From: RGIG3009 sp045578625
Lineage (GTDB): Bacteria; Bacillota; Clostridia; Oscillospirales; Acutalibacteraceae
Reading direction: 5' to 3'
Length of the DNA stretch: 48,527 nucleotides
Assembly: GCA_045578625.1 (NCBI GenBank)
Contig: JAZNKN010000043.1
Location: 1 to 48,527 of the forward strand
In this document: positions 7,636-14,845 of the stretch, one piece after another
Layout: each line of letters begins with the position of its first letter
Position numbering within the stretch: position 1 is the stretch's first letter
Made by a program: the position numbers and the translations under genes
The notes under the pieces: model-generated
Told to the model about the DNA's origin: nothing
The model's database searches: none
Seen by the model: only the letters and a program-made list of their open reading frames with translations

Positions 7636-9683
7636 CGGTACACGTAGCGGAGTCTGCCGGCTTTTGCTTCGGTGTGAAGCGCGCGGTGGATGCGGTGTAT
7701 GAGCTGTTGGAGCAGGGGAAGAGCGTGTGTACGCTCGGTCCCATTATTCACAACCCCCAAATGGTGGAGGAGCTTTCCCGTCGCGGCGTTCGTATCGTAT
7801 CCGATGCGTCCGAGGTGCCGCCCGACGCCACGTTGGTCATCCGGTCGCACGGCGTTCCCGAAAGTGTGTATGCCACGTTGAAAAACGCCAACATCCCGTA
7901 CCACGACGCCACCTGTCCCTTTGTCGCGAAGATCCACCGCATTGCGGCGGAGCAATCCGAAGCGGGCAAAACGGTGCTGATCGCCGGTGACGCGGCACAT
8001 CCCGAGGTGATGGGGATCCGCGGACATTGTCGGGGTGCTTCGTATGTATTTTCCACCGAGCAGGAGCTGCTCGAACTGATAAAACAGGACTGTGTGTCGC
8101 CTGAAGAACCGGTCATTCTGGTCGCGCAGACGACTTTCCATACCGACATCTGGAAAAAATGTTCGGAAATCGCAAAAAAACACTATACAAATCTACAAAT
8201 CTTTGATACAATATGTAACGCAACTGCGCGCCGTCAGGCGGAAGCGGTTGCCCTGTCACAACAAAGTGATGTGATGGTGATTGTCGGTGGACGTCAAAGC
8301 TCCAATACCGCAAAGCTCCGGGATGTTTGTCAGCCCCATTGCCGTACGGTTCTTATCGAAACGGCAGCGGAACTGTCGGCCGATCAATTTTCCGGTGCTC
8401 AGGTCGTTGGGCTGACTGCGGGAGCCTCGACGCCGGCCGATATTATAAAGGAGGTACTTTCAACCATGTCCGAGATCGTAAACAACAGCGAAGTCCAAGA
8501 AAACGAGGTGGCCGTCGCCGCCGAACCTGTCAAATCCTTTGACGAAATGAGTTTTGAGGAGGCGCTCGAAGCTTCTCTTCAAAGTTTAACTACAGATGAA
8601 AGAGTGCGCGGTATTGTCATCGGCATCGCCCCCAACGAGGTGCAGGTAGAAGTTATCGGCCGCAAGCAGACGGGTTATATCCCGGCTGACGAGCTGTCTG
8701 CCGAGGGCGCTGACCCCGCTTCTCTCGTCAAGATCGGCGATGAACTGGAACTGCTCATCATGCGCACCAACGACCAGGAAGGCACCATCATGCTCTCCAA
8801 GAAGCGCATTGATGCCAAGAAGGGTTGGGACACCATCGTGGCCGCCGGTGAAAGCGGTGAGGTCCTGACCGGTGTTGTCACCGACATCATCAAGGGCGGT
8901 ATGCTCGTCGTGTCCCACGGCGTTAAGGTGTTCGTTCCCGCTTCCCACGCGTCTGCCAGCCGTATGGAGGATCTCACCCCTCTGCTGAAGACGGAAGTCC
9001 GCTTCAAGGTCCTGGAGACCAACCAGGCTCGCCGCCGTGCGGTAGGTTCGGTTCGCGACGTGGCTCGCGTCGAGCGCAAGGAGAAGGAAGAAGCCTTCTT
9101 TGCTCAGGCTGAGGTCGGCCAGAAGTACACCGGCACGGTGCGCTCCCTGACCACCTACGGTGCGTTCGTCGATCTGGGCGGCGTAGACGGCATGATCCAC
9201 GTTTCCGAGCTGGCTTGGAAGCGCATCAAGCATCCCTCCGAGGTCGTCAACGTCGGCGACGTTGTGGAAGTGTACATCCGTGATCTGGATGTTGAGAAGC
9301 ACAAGATCTCGCTGGGCTACCGCCGTGCGGAGGACAATCCGTTTGTCATCTTCACCAACCAGTATGCCGAGGGCGATGTTGTCACCGCCAAGATCGTGGG
9401 CATGACCACCTTTGGTGCGTTCGCTCAGATCCTGCCGGGCGTGGATGGCCTCATCCACATCTCGCAGATCGCCAACCGCCGTATCGAAAAGCCGCAGGAT
9501 GCGCTGAAGGTCGGCGAAGAGGTTCAGGTCAAGATCACCGGTATCGACGTGGAGCAAAAGCGCATTAGCTTGTCCATCCGCGCCCTGCTGGACGATGCTC
9601 CGGCGGTCGAAGCGCCGGTTGAGGAAGCAGCTGCCGAGGAAGCTCCCGCTGAGGAAGCCGCCCCTGCCGAGGATGCCGAATAA
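7632..9683 (+). CDS. ispH: IspH (HMBPP reductase) fused to ribosomal protein S1
   Basis: This 683-residue fusion joins two enzymes of unrelated function. Residues 1 to about 278 are 4-hydroxy-3-methylbut-2-enyl diphosphate reductase, the last MEP-pathway step, with all three [4Fe-4S] cysteines (C12, C95, C195) and the substrate-binding HGVP and GASTP motifs. Residues from about 279 are ribosomal protein S1 with four OB-fold S1 repeats (for example YTGTVRSLTTYGAFVDLGG) and an Ala/Glu-rich tail. The fusion is known in clostridia. The start overlaps plsC (ATGA). Unusually, a full Shine-Dalgarno and in-frame ATG at 8447-8468 sit at the domain junction, so free S1 may also be made. A terminator follows. 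Confidence 0.96.
   Translation: MTVHVAESAGFCFGVKRAVDAVYELLEQGKSVCTLGPIIHNPQMVEELSRRGVRIVSDASEVPPDATLVIRSHGVPESVYATLKNANIPYHDATCPFVAKIHRIAAEQSEAGKTVLIAGDAAHPEVMGIRGHCRGASYVFSTEQELLELIKQDCVSPEEPVILVAQTTFHTDIWKKCSEIAKKHYTNLQIFDTICNATARRQAEAVALSQQSDVMVIVGGRQSSNTAKLRDVCQPHCRTVLIETAAELSADQFSGAQVVGLTAGASTPADIIKEVLSTMSEIVNNSEVQENEVAVAAEPVKSFDEMSFEEALEASLQSLTTDERVRGIVIGIAPNEVQVEVIGRKQTGYIPADELSAEGADPASLVKIGDELELLIMRTNDQEGTIMLSKKRIDAKKGWDTIVAAGESGEVLTGVVTDIIKGGMLVVSHGVKVFVPASHASASRMEDLTPLLKTEVRFKVLETNQARRRAVGSVRDVARVERKEKEEAFFAQAEVGQKYTGTVRSLTTYGAFVDLGGVDGMIHVSELAWKRIKHPSEVVNVGDVVEVYIRDLDVEKHKISLGYRRAEDNPFVIFTNQYAEGDVVTAKIVGMTTFGAFAQILPGVDGLIHISQIANRRIEKPQDALKVGEEVQVKITGIDVEQKRISLSIRALLDDAPAVEAPVEEAAAEEAPAEEAAPAEDAE
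8184..8212 (+). promoter_or_regulatory. possible internal promoter within ispH
   Basis: TATACA (8184-8189), 17 nt and TACAAT (8207-8212) lie in an AT-rich island (about 8150-8220) inside a GC-rich gene. It would begin transcription about 250 nt before the internal S1 start. Speculative. Confidence 0.3.
8447..8468 (+). promoter_or_regulatory. internal Shine-Dalgarno and ATG for free ribosomal protein S1
   Basis: AAAGGAGG (8447-8454), 11 nt, then ATG 8466 in frame with the fusion. Initiation here gives a 405-residue S1, close to the normal clostridial size. The site falls exactly at the IspH/S1 boundary. Confidence 0.6.
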
Positions 9684-9694
9684 GTAACAGCAAC

Positions 9695-9728
9695 AAGGGA
9701 AACGGGGCTCCGTTTCCCTTTGCTTTTT
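9695..9728 (+). terminator. terminator after ispH-rpsA
   Basis: A perfect 11-bp stem AAGGGAAACGG / CCGTTTCCCTT (9695-9705 with 9710-9720) with loop GGCT is followed by a T-rich run. It probably only partly blocks read-through into rpiB, for which I see no separate promoter. Confidence 0.85.
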
Positions 9729-9743
9729 GAGGAGGAAAAACGT

Positions 9744-10193
9744 ATGATCGCCATTGCTTGTGACCACGCCGGCCCCACTCTTAAGGAAGAGGTCAAGGCT
9801 ATGCTCGCCGAGATGGGCGAGACCGTCAAGGATTTCGGCACCGACACCGATGCCAGTGTGGATTATCCGGTGTATGCCGCCCGCGCCGCCCGCGCCGTTG
9901 CGTCGGGTGAATGCGAGAAGGGCATCGTTATCTGCGGTACCGGTATCGGTATCAGCATCGCCGCCAACAAGGTGAGGGGTGTTCGCTGCGCGCTGTGCGC
10001 CGACTCGCTCTCTGCCAAGCTCACCCGTATGCACAACGATGCCAACATGGTGGCTGTCGGCGCGCGTGTAACCGGCCCCGAGCTGGCCAAGGAGATCATC
10101 CGCGTGTTTTTGACCACGCCGTTTGAGGGCGGCCGCCATCAGCGTCGCGTGGATATGATCACCGCATTGGAAAACGGACAGGAGCTGGAATAA
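9744..10193 (+). CDS. rpiB: ribose-5-phosphate isomerase B
   Basis: A 149-residue RpiB/LacAB-family isomerase interconverting ribose 5-phosphate and ribulose 5-phosphate. It begins IACDHAGPTLKEEV and has the phosphate-binding GTGIGISIAANKVRG loop. A Cys just before that loop (ICGTGIG) is the family's catalytic residue. LacA/LacB and allose-6-phosphate isomerases share the fold, but the size and single copy favour RpiB. The ATG at 9744 has GAGGAGG at 9729-9735. The LUD-domain gene starts 2 nt downstream. Confidence 0.93.
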   Translation: MIAIACDHAGPTLKEEVKAMLAEMGETVKDFGTDTDASVDYPVYAARAARAVASGECEKGIVICGTGIGISIAANKVRGVRCALCADSLSAKLTRMHNDANMVAVGARVTGPELAKEIIRVFLTTPFEGGRHQRRVDMITALENGQELE

Positions 10194-10194
10194 G

Positions 10195-10848
10195 ATGGAA
10201 CACGGCACTGCGGATCTGAGAGCAGTAGCTGAGGCGTTGCGCCGTAACAATATGGACGCGTTCTGCGTGGACAGTGTCGCGGAGGTCGTGCCGCTGCTCA
10301 AGACCTTGCTCAAACCGGGGGATACGGTAGCGGTGGGTGGCTCGCGCACGTTGGATGAGACCGGCGTGCTGCCGCTGCTGCGCAGCGGGGAATACCGCTT
10401 TCTGGATCGCTATCAGCCCGGTCTTTCCGCCGAACAGATACGTGAGATCTTTGTCGGAAGTTTGGGCGCGGACGTGTATCTTTGTTCCGCCAACGCCGTG
10501 ACCGAGCAAGGCGAGGTGTATTGCGTAGACGGCAACGGCAACCGCATTGCCGCGCTGTGCTACGGCCCGCGCTCGGTGGTGTTGGTGGTGGGCTGCAATA
10601 AGCTCGTTCCCGACCTGCAGGCGGCACAGCGCCGCGTTAAAACGGTGGCAGCTCCCAAAAACACCGCCCGCCTGAACTGCGCGACCCCTTGCGCTGCGAT
10701 CGGCACGTGCATTGCTGCAGACGGCACGTACTGCACCGACGGCTGCGGAACAGATGCCCGCATCTGCTGCTCGTATCTGACGTTGGGATACCAACGCACT
10801 CCGGGCCGCATCAAAGTGATTTTGGTCGCAGAACCCCTTGGTTTCTAA
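10195..10848 (+). CDS. LUD-domain protein (LutC/YkgG-like)
   Basis: A 217-residue protein of the LUD (DUF162) superfamily, whose named members take part in lactate oxidation (LutB/LutC). The core carries VAVGGSRTLDETG and the family block GNRIAALCYGPRSVVLVVG. The last 60 residues contain seven cysteines (beginning LNCATPC, then IGTC, YC, GC, ICC), more than I expect for plain LutC, suggesting a metal site. No lutA or lutB is nearby, so a lactate role is not supported by context. It begins 2 nt after rpiB and ends at a strong terminator. Confidence 0.82.
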   Translation: MEHGTADLRAVAEALRRNNMDAFCVDSVAEVVPLLKTLLKPGDTVAVGGSRTLDETGVLPLLRSGEYRFLDRYQPGLSAEQIREIFVGSLGADVYLCSANAVTEQGEVYCVDGNGNRIAALCYGPRSVVLVVGCNKLVPDLQAAQRRVKTVAAPKNTARLNCATPCAAIGTCIAADGTYCTDGCGTDARICCSYLTLGYQRTPGRIKVILVAEPLGF

Positions 10849-10855
10849 AAAGATT

Positions 10856-10895
10856 ACAGTCGACAGAAGCAATGCTTCTGTCGACTGTTTTTTTG
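10856..10895 (+). terminator. terminator after the LUD-domain gene
   Basis: A perfect 15-bp stem (10856-10870 with 10874-10888) with loop AAT is followed by seven T residues. Confidence 0.92.
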
Positions 10896-10937
10896 TTACT
10901 TCTAAAAAGCGATATCTCAACAAGGACAATACAGTGC

Positions 10938-10962
10938 ACACAAGGGGACGGTTCTCCTGTGT
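10938..10962. repeat. solitary REP-like palindrome
   Basis: An imperfect hairpin (ACACAAGGGGACGG, then TTCTCCTGTGT). The core GGGGACGGTTCTCCTGTGT resembles a recurrent intergenic element I associate with REP/RAYT (Y1 transposase) families in diverse bacteria. Only one copy and no transposase are seen here. Confidence 0.5.
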
Positions 10963-10986
10963 TGACAGACCACGACTAATTAAACT

Positions 10987-11018
10987 CACCCCGGTAGGTC
11001 GTTTCGCCTGCCGGGGTG
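10987..11018. repeat. 12-bp GC-rich hairpin upstream of murA
   Basis: CACCCCGGTAGG (10987-10998) pairs fully, with one G-T pair, with CCTGCCGGGGTG (11007-11018) around an 8-nt loop. No T-run follows, so it is not a standard terminator. It could be a decayed terminator or a second arm of the neighbouring repeat. Confidence 0.5.
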
Positions 11019-11149
11019 TTCCTTATATGGTAGCTTTTGAGGGACGAGCCGCGCTTGGTGGGGGATTAACGCCGAAAACGGACGTTGCTTTTTTCGTTAT
11101 TTTTTAACAGCCGTGTTTCCCGCTTTTTGGCTTGGGAAAACCTTTCTCG

Positions 11150-11177
11150 TCTATACCCGAAAAAGCGGCCCATACTA
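11150..11177 (+). promoter_or_regulatory. possible sigma-G-like promoter before murA
   Basis: A TCTATA (11150-11155) stands 15 nt before CATACTA (11171-11177). The -10 equals that of the DUF378 and DUF1540 promoters, but the spacer is short. Weak. Confidence 0.3.
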
Positions 11178-11224
11178 GATATGGTGGTTTTTTTGAAAAA
11201 AGCAGCTATTTTTTCAGAAAATAT

Positions 11225-11252
11225 TTGATTTTTCTAAAAAACGTGGTATACT
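11225..11252 (+). promoter_or_regulatory. sigma-A promoter of murA
   Basis: TTGATT (11225-11230), 16 nt and an extended -10 TGGTATACT (TATACT at 11247-11252), about 95 nt before the murA start. Confidence 0.7.
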
Positions 11253-11344
11253 GTTCTTTGGAATAAAGTAAGGGGCGTTTTGCACCCTTTTTGCATGACC
11301 ATCCTACACAGCAGAGACCATCACGCTTGCAGGGAGTGGGTATT

Positions 11345-12631
11345 TTGGAAAAATACGTTATCAGCGGCGGTCATCGTCTGACCGGCACCGTGGATATCAG
11401 CGGTGCAAAGAACGCTGTCGTGGCGATTTTGCCGGCGACGGTGTTGGCGAACGGCGTTTGCCGTCTGGAAAATATACCGTGTATTGCCGATGTGGAGACC
11501 GCACTGGAGATCTTGTCGTCTTTGGGTGCTTTGGTACGCCGCATCGATCAGCATACCGTGGAGATCGACTCGCGCACCATCGTCACCCAGACCGTGCCTC
11601 ACGATCTGGCCAAGAAAATGCGTGCGTCGTATTATTTCATCGGCGCGCTGCTCGGACGGTTCGGCAAGGCCAGCGTTCCGATGCCGGGCGGCTGCTATTT
11701 CGGTGTCCGTCCCATTGACCAGCATCTCAAGGGCTTCACTTTGTTGGGTGCTCAGGTGCTGCCCATGGAAAACGGCATGATCAACGCCCGCGCGGACAAG
11801 CTCGTCGGCAACTCCGTATATCTGGATATGGTGTCGGTGGGTGCCACCGTGAACATCATGTTGGCGGCGGTGTATGCCGAGGGTACCACGGTTATTGAAA
11901 ACGCGGCCAAAGAGCCGCATATCGTCGATCTGGCGAACTTCCTGAACTCCATGGGCGCGGATATCCGCGGCGCCGGCACGGACGTTATCAAAGTGCGCGG
12001 TGTCAGCCGTTTGTACGGCACCACGTATTCGATCATCCCCGATCAGATCGAAGCCGGAACATATATGGCGGCGGCGGTTGCTACCGGTGGTGACGTCGTC
12101 GTGCGCAACGTCATTCCCAAGCATCTGGAGTCCATTACGGCCAAGCTGCAGGAGATGGGTGCAGAGATCGAGGAATTCGACGAGGAGATCCGCGTTTCCG
12201 CCTCCGGTCGTATGCGTCATTGCAACGTTAAGACGATGCCTCACCCCGGCTTCCCCACCGATATGCAGCCCCAGATCGCGGTGCTGCTGTCCATGGCAAA
12301 CGGGACAAGCATCATCAACGAGGGCGTGTGGGAAAACCGCTTCCGTTACGTGGATGAACTGCGGCGTATGGGTGCCGATATTCAGGTGGACGGCAAGCTC
12401 GCCGTGATCCAGGGTGTGCCCGCGCTGACGGCAGCTCCGGTCAAGGCGATGGATCTGCGCGCCGGCGCGGCGATGGTGATCGCGGCGATGGCGGCCAAGG
12501 GCGTCACCGAGATCGAGGACATCCAATATATCGAGCGCGGCTACGAGGATCTGGTGGAAAAGCTTCGGGGTCTCGGCGCTGATATCCGGCGCATCACCGA
12601 GGAAGAGCCGGCTTTCCAATCGGCACAATAA
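11345..12631 (+). CDS. murA: UDP-N-acetylglucosamine 1-carboxyvinyltransferase
   Basis: A 428-residue MurA, which transfers enolpyruvate from PEP to UDP-GlcNAc, the first committed step of peptidoglycan synthesis. The N-terminal SGAKNAVVAILPA block contains the substrate-binding Lys-Asn. The catalytic cysteine is C117 in PGGCYFGVRP, so the enzyme should be fosfomycin-sensitive as judged by this residue. I use the TTG at 11345 because it has AGGGAGTGGG just upstream and gives the canonical start EKYVISGG; an upstream in-frame ATG adds residues foreign to the family. Terminator follows. Confidence 0.96.
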   Translation: MEKYVISGGHRLTGTVDISGAKNAVVAILPATVLANGVCRLENIPCIADVETALEILSSLGALVRRIDQHTVEIDSRTIVTQTVPHDLAKKMRASYYFIGALLGRFGKASVPMPGGCYFGVRPIDQHLKGFTLLGAQVLPMENGMINARADKLVGNSVYLDMVSVGATVNIMLAAVYAEGTTVIENAAKEPHIVDLANFLNSMGADIRGAGTDVIKVRGVSRLYGTTYSIIPDQIEAGTYMAAAVATGGDVVVRNVIPKHLESITAKLQEMGAEIEEFDEEIRVSASGRMRHCNVKTMPHPGFPTDMQPQIAVLLSMANGTSIINEGVWENRFRYVDELRRMGADIQVDGKLAVIQGVPALTAAPVKAMDLRAGAAMVIAAMAAKGVTEIEDIQYIERGYEDLVEKLRGLGADIRRITEEEPAFQSAQ

Positions 12632-12642
12632 CATGACGTTAG

Positions 12643-12676
12643 CGGCGCACACTCATTCGGTGTGCGCCGTTTTTTT
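12643..12676 (+). terminator. terminator after murA
   Basis: CGGCGCACAC (12643-12652) pairs with GTGTGCGCCG (12660-12669) and is followed by seven T residues. The next gene begins 17 nt later with no obvious promoter, so some read-through is likely. Confidence 0.88.
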
Positions 12677-12692
12677 GAGAAAGGAACGAACC

Positions 12693-13481
12693 ATGGCGCG
12701 TTTTTGCCCTTTATTCAGCGGCAGCAGCGGCAACTGTCTGTATATCGGAACCTCTACTGCCGGTTTATTGGTCGATGCCGGCGTCAGCGCTCGCCGCATC
12801 GAGCGCGCGCTGTGGGAGCGTGAGATCGACCCCGGTAGTATCCGCGCGGTACTGGTGACTCACGAGCATTCGGATCACATCAGCGGTCTGCGTGTGTTCT
12901 GCAAGCGGATGCGCATTCCGGTGTATGCTACACCCGGAACCTGTGCCGCCCTGCGGGAGGGGAATGCTTTAGAGCCGACAACGCTGTGCTTGCCCATTTT
13001 GGATACACAGCAGATCGAGGAATTTACGGTGACTCCGTTTGCCACCTCGCACGACAGTCGGGAAAGCTGCGGTTATCGCATCACCCTGCCGGATGATCGG
13101 TGCGTCGGTGTGGCGACCGACTTGGGCGTGATGACCCAGACGGTGCGCGATCATTTGCGCGGTTGTGACCTGATACATATTGAATCCAATCACGATATTC
13201 GGATGTTGGAAAATGGGCCGTATCCGTATCCGCTCAAGCGGCGCATTTTGTCCGCTTCGGGCCATCTGTCCAACGAAGCCTGCGCACGCGAGCTGCCGCA
13301 GCTGGTGCAAAGCGGTACGACACGCATCGTATTGGGACATCTCAGCCGTGAGAATAATATACCGTCGCTCGCGTATACCACGGCGCAATCCGAGCTGACG
13401 GCGTGCGGCCTGACCGAAAACATTGACTACCTGCTACAGGTAGCAGCGCCGGAATGTGACCGACCGTATATGGTGTTCTGA
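12693..13481 (+). CDS. walJ: MBL-fold metallo-hydrolase, WalJ/YycJ family
   Basis: A 262-residue metallo-beta-lactamase-fold protein with the metal-binding THEHSDHISGL motif near residue 54. The opening (FCPLFSGSSGNC) and the ending region GHLSRENN are characteristic of YycJ/WalJ. In Bacillus and relatives it is linked to the WalRK cell-wall system and DNA repair. Here it follows murA and precedes rlmH, as it often sits near rlmH in Firmicutes, but no walRK genes are present. The ATG at 12693 has GAAAGGAA upstream; an earlier ATG would start inside the terminator. Confidence 0.88.
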   Translation: MARFCPLFSGSSGNCLYIGTSTAGLLVDAGVSARRIERALWEREIDPGSIRAVLVTHEHSDHISGLRVFCKRMRIPVYATPGTCAALREGNALEPTTLCLPILDTQQIEEFTVTPFATSHDSRESCGYRITLPDDRCVGVATDLGVMTQTVRDHLRGCDLIHIESNHDIRMLENGPYPYPLKRRILSASGHLSNEACARELPQLVQSGTTRIVLGHLSRENNIPSLAYTTAQSELTACGLTENIDYLLQVAAPECDRPYMVF

Positions 13482-13493
13482 GGAGGAAGTGCG

Positions 13494-13976
13494 ATGCTGA
13501 CCATCACGCTGGCTTGTGTCGGCAAGCTGAAGGAAGCCTACTGGCGCGACGCGTGCGCTGAATACCAGAAGCGTCTGTCGGCGTTTTGTCGGTTGCAGAT
13601 CGTCGAGGTTGCAGAGGAACGCTTGCCGGACGATCCGTCTGCAGCGCAGATCACCGCGGCGATCGACGCAGAGGGGCAACGGCTGCTGTCCCGCATCCCG
13701 GCCAGTGCCACCGTGGTGGCGTTGTGCATTGAAGGTAAGGAGATGACCTCCGAGGCACTCTCGCAGCAGGTCTCACAGTGGGCGGTGGACGGTGTCAGCC
13801 ATCTGGCGTTTGTGATCGGCGGCTCATTCGGTCTGTCGGATGCCGTCAAGCGTGAAGCACGTCTGCGCCTTTCTTTCTCACCGATGACATTCCCGCATCA
13901 ATTGGCGCGTATACTGGCACTGGAGCAGGTGTACCGCGCGTTTCATATTGCCTCCGGTGGAAAATACCATAAATAA
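13494..13976 (+). CDS. rlmH: 23S rRNA (pseudouridine-1915-N3)-methyltransferase RlmH
   Basis: A 160-residue SPOUT methyltransferase that methylates pseudouridine 1915 in helix 69 of 23S rRNA using SAM. The knotted C-terminal SAM site is seen in FVIGGSFGLSDAVK, and the invariant tail FPHQLARILALEQVYRA ends HIASGGKYHK, the exact terminal pattern of the family. GAGGAGG precedes the ATG at 13494, 12 nt after walJ. Length and motifs are standard. Confidence 0.97.
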   Translation: MLTITLACVGKLKEAYWRDACAEYQKRLSAFCRLQIVEVAEERLPDDPSAAQITAAIDAEGQRLLSRIPASATVVALCIEGKEMTSEALSQQVSQWAVDGVSHLAFVIGGSFGLSDAVKREARLRLSFSPMTFPHQLARILALEQVYRAFHIASGGKYHK

Positions 13977-14011
13977 GTTTGCTTTCTGTTCATAGCGCGT
14001 TCACGGATGTG

Positions 14012-14020
14012 TGGTACACT
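14012..14020 (+). promoter_or_regulatory. extended -10 promoter before the CBS-domain gene
   Basis: TGGTACACT, an extended -10 like that of murA, lies 43 nt before the start. There is no clear -35 at 16-18 nt. Confidence 0.45.
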
Positions 14021-14063
14021 GACAGCGTTGGAAGAGATCCGTTCGGAACGAAAGGAATATGAC

Positions 14064-14516
14064 ATGAATGTAGCGTATTTTTTGATCCCCCGCAGCGAGG
14101 CGGGCTGTATTTGCGATGAGTTCACTCTGCGCCAGGGACTGGAAAAACTGCGTCGGTCGGGGTACACCGCTCTGCCGGTGGTGACAAAGGAAAATAAATA
14201 CGTCGGCACGGTGAGTGAGGGCGATTTTCTGTGGTATCTGATCGACGAAAAGGACGGTCATCCACAGCGCAAGTCGATGCGTGATCTGGAACGTGCCGCG
14301 GTGCGTGATGTGCTGCGCTTTGACCGCAACCCGCCGGTACGCATCACCGCCGACGTTCAAGAACTGCTCGGACGCGCAATGCATCAGAATTTTATTCCGG
14401 TGGTGGACGATCTAGGTTCGTTTATCGGTATCGTCACACGGAAAGACATTATCCGCTACTTCGCCAAGACCGCCGGTGGTGAGGACCGCGAGTCAAAGGC
14501 AAATCGGGTATCATAA
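14064..14516 (+). CDS. tandem CBS-domain protein
   Basis: A 150-residue protein made of two CBS motifs and little else. The first includes GYTALPVVTKENKYVGTVSEGDF; the second includes NFIPVVDDLGSFIGIVTRKDII. Such stand-alone pairs bind adenosyl nucleotides and act as regulatory modules; the target is not evident. The ATG at 14064 has GAAAGGAA (14050-14057); an upstream in-frame ATG would lie on the -10 element. zapA follows after about 30 nt. Confidence 0.85.
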   Translation: MNVAYFLIPRSEAGCICDEFTLRQGLEKLRRSGYTALPVVTKENKYVGTVSEGDFLWYLIDEKDGHPQRKSMRDLERAAVRDVLRFDRNPPVRITADVQELLGRAMHQNFIPVVDDLGSFIGIVTRKDIIRYFAKTAGGEDRESKANRVS

Positions 14517-14545
14517 CAATGGAAACAAAAGAGGGGGAACAGCAA

Positions 14546-14845
14546 ATGGCACGCAATCGGGTAAAGATGACCATTGCCGGTACGGAGTACACCATTGCTT
14601 CGGAGGAGCCGGCGTTGTACATGCTACAGGTGGGCTGTGATCTGGATAACGACCTGCGGACGATGATGAATAAAAATCCGCGCCTGACACCGACGATGGC
14701 AGCGGTGCTGACCGCGATCAACGACCGCGACCGCTTGAACAAGGCGGAGGAAGCGGCGGACAACCTGCGCGATCAGCTGCGTGAATATCTTGAGGAGAAT
14801 GCCGCGCTTCGTGCGGAAGTGGAGCGGCTGCGTCACCGTGGGTAA
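14546..14845 (+). CDS. zapA: cell division protein ZapA
   Basis: A 99-residue FtsZ-ring-associated protein that bundles FtsZ protofilaments. The N-terminal half has the ZapA strand pattern VKMTIAGTEYTIASEE. The C-terminal 45 residues form a coiled coil rich in Glu, Leu and Arg that mediates dimerisation. GAGGGGG at 14531-14537 selects the ATG at 14546 over an ATG nine codons upstream. The next gene overlaps by 8 bp, coupling the two. Confidence 0.85.
   Translation: MARNRVKMTIAGTEYTIASEEPALYMLQVGCDLDNDLRTMMNKNPRLTPTMAAVLTAINDRDRLNKAEEAADNLRDQLREYLEENAALRAEVERLRHRG

Larger units (their letters stand above)
10849..11344. other. 496-nt gene-free interval before murA
   Basis: The only long stretch without a gene. 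In order it holds the LUD-gene terminator, a REP-like palindrome (10938-10962), a 12-bp GC-rich hairpin (10987-11018), an AT-rich region with a CATACTA box (11171-11177), and a sigma-A promoter (11225-11252). No reading frame with a ribosome-binding site was found on either strand. Confidence 0.7.

Noticed and set aside
8586..10349. A 587-residue open frame on the minus strand opposite rpsA and rpiB
   Set aside because: It is a mirror of highly biased GC-rich coding sequence; no ribosome-binding site, no domain pattern, and both genes opposite are certain.
11181..11228. A 15-codon ORF after the CATACTA box upstream of murA
   Set aside because: No ribosome-binding site, very AT-rich, and no recognisable peptide.
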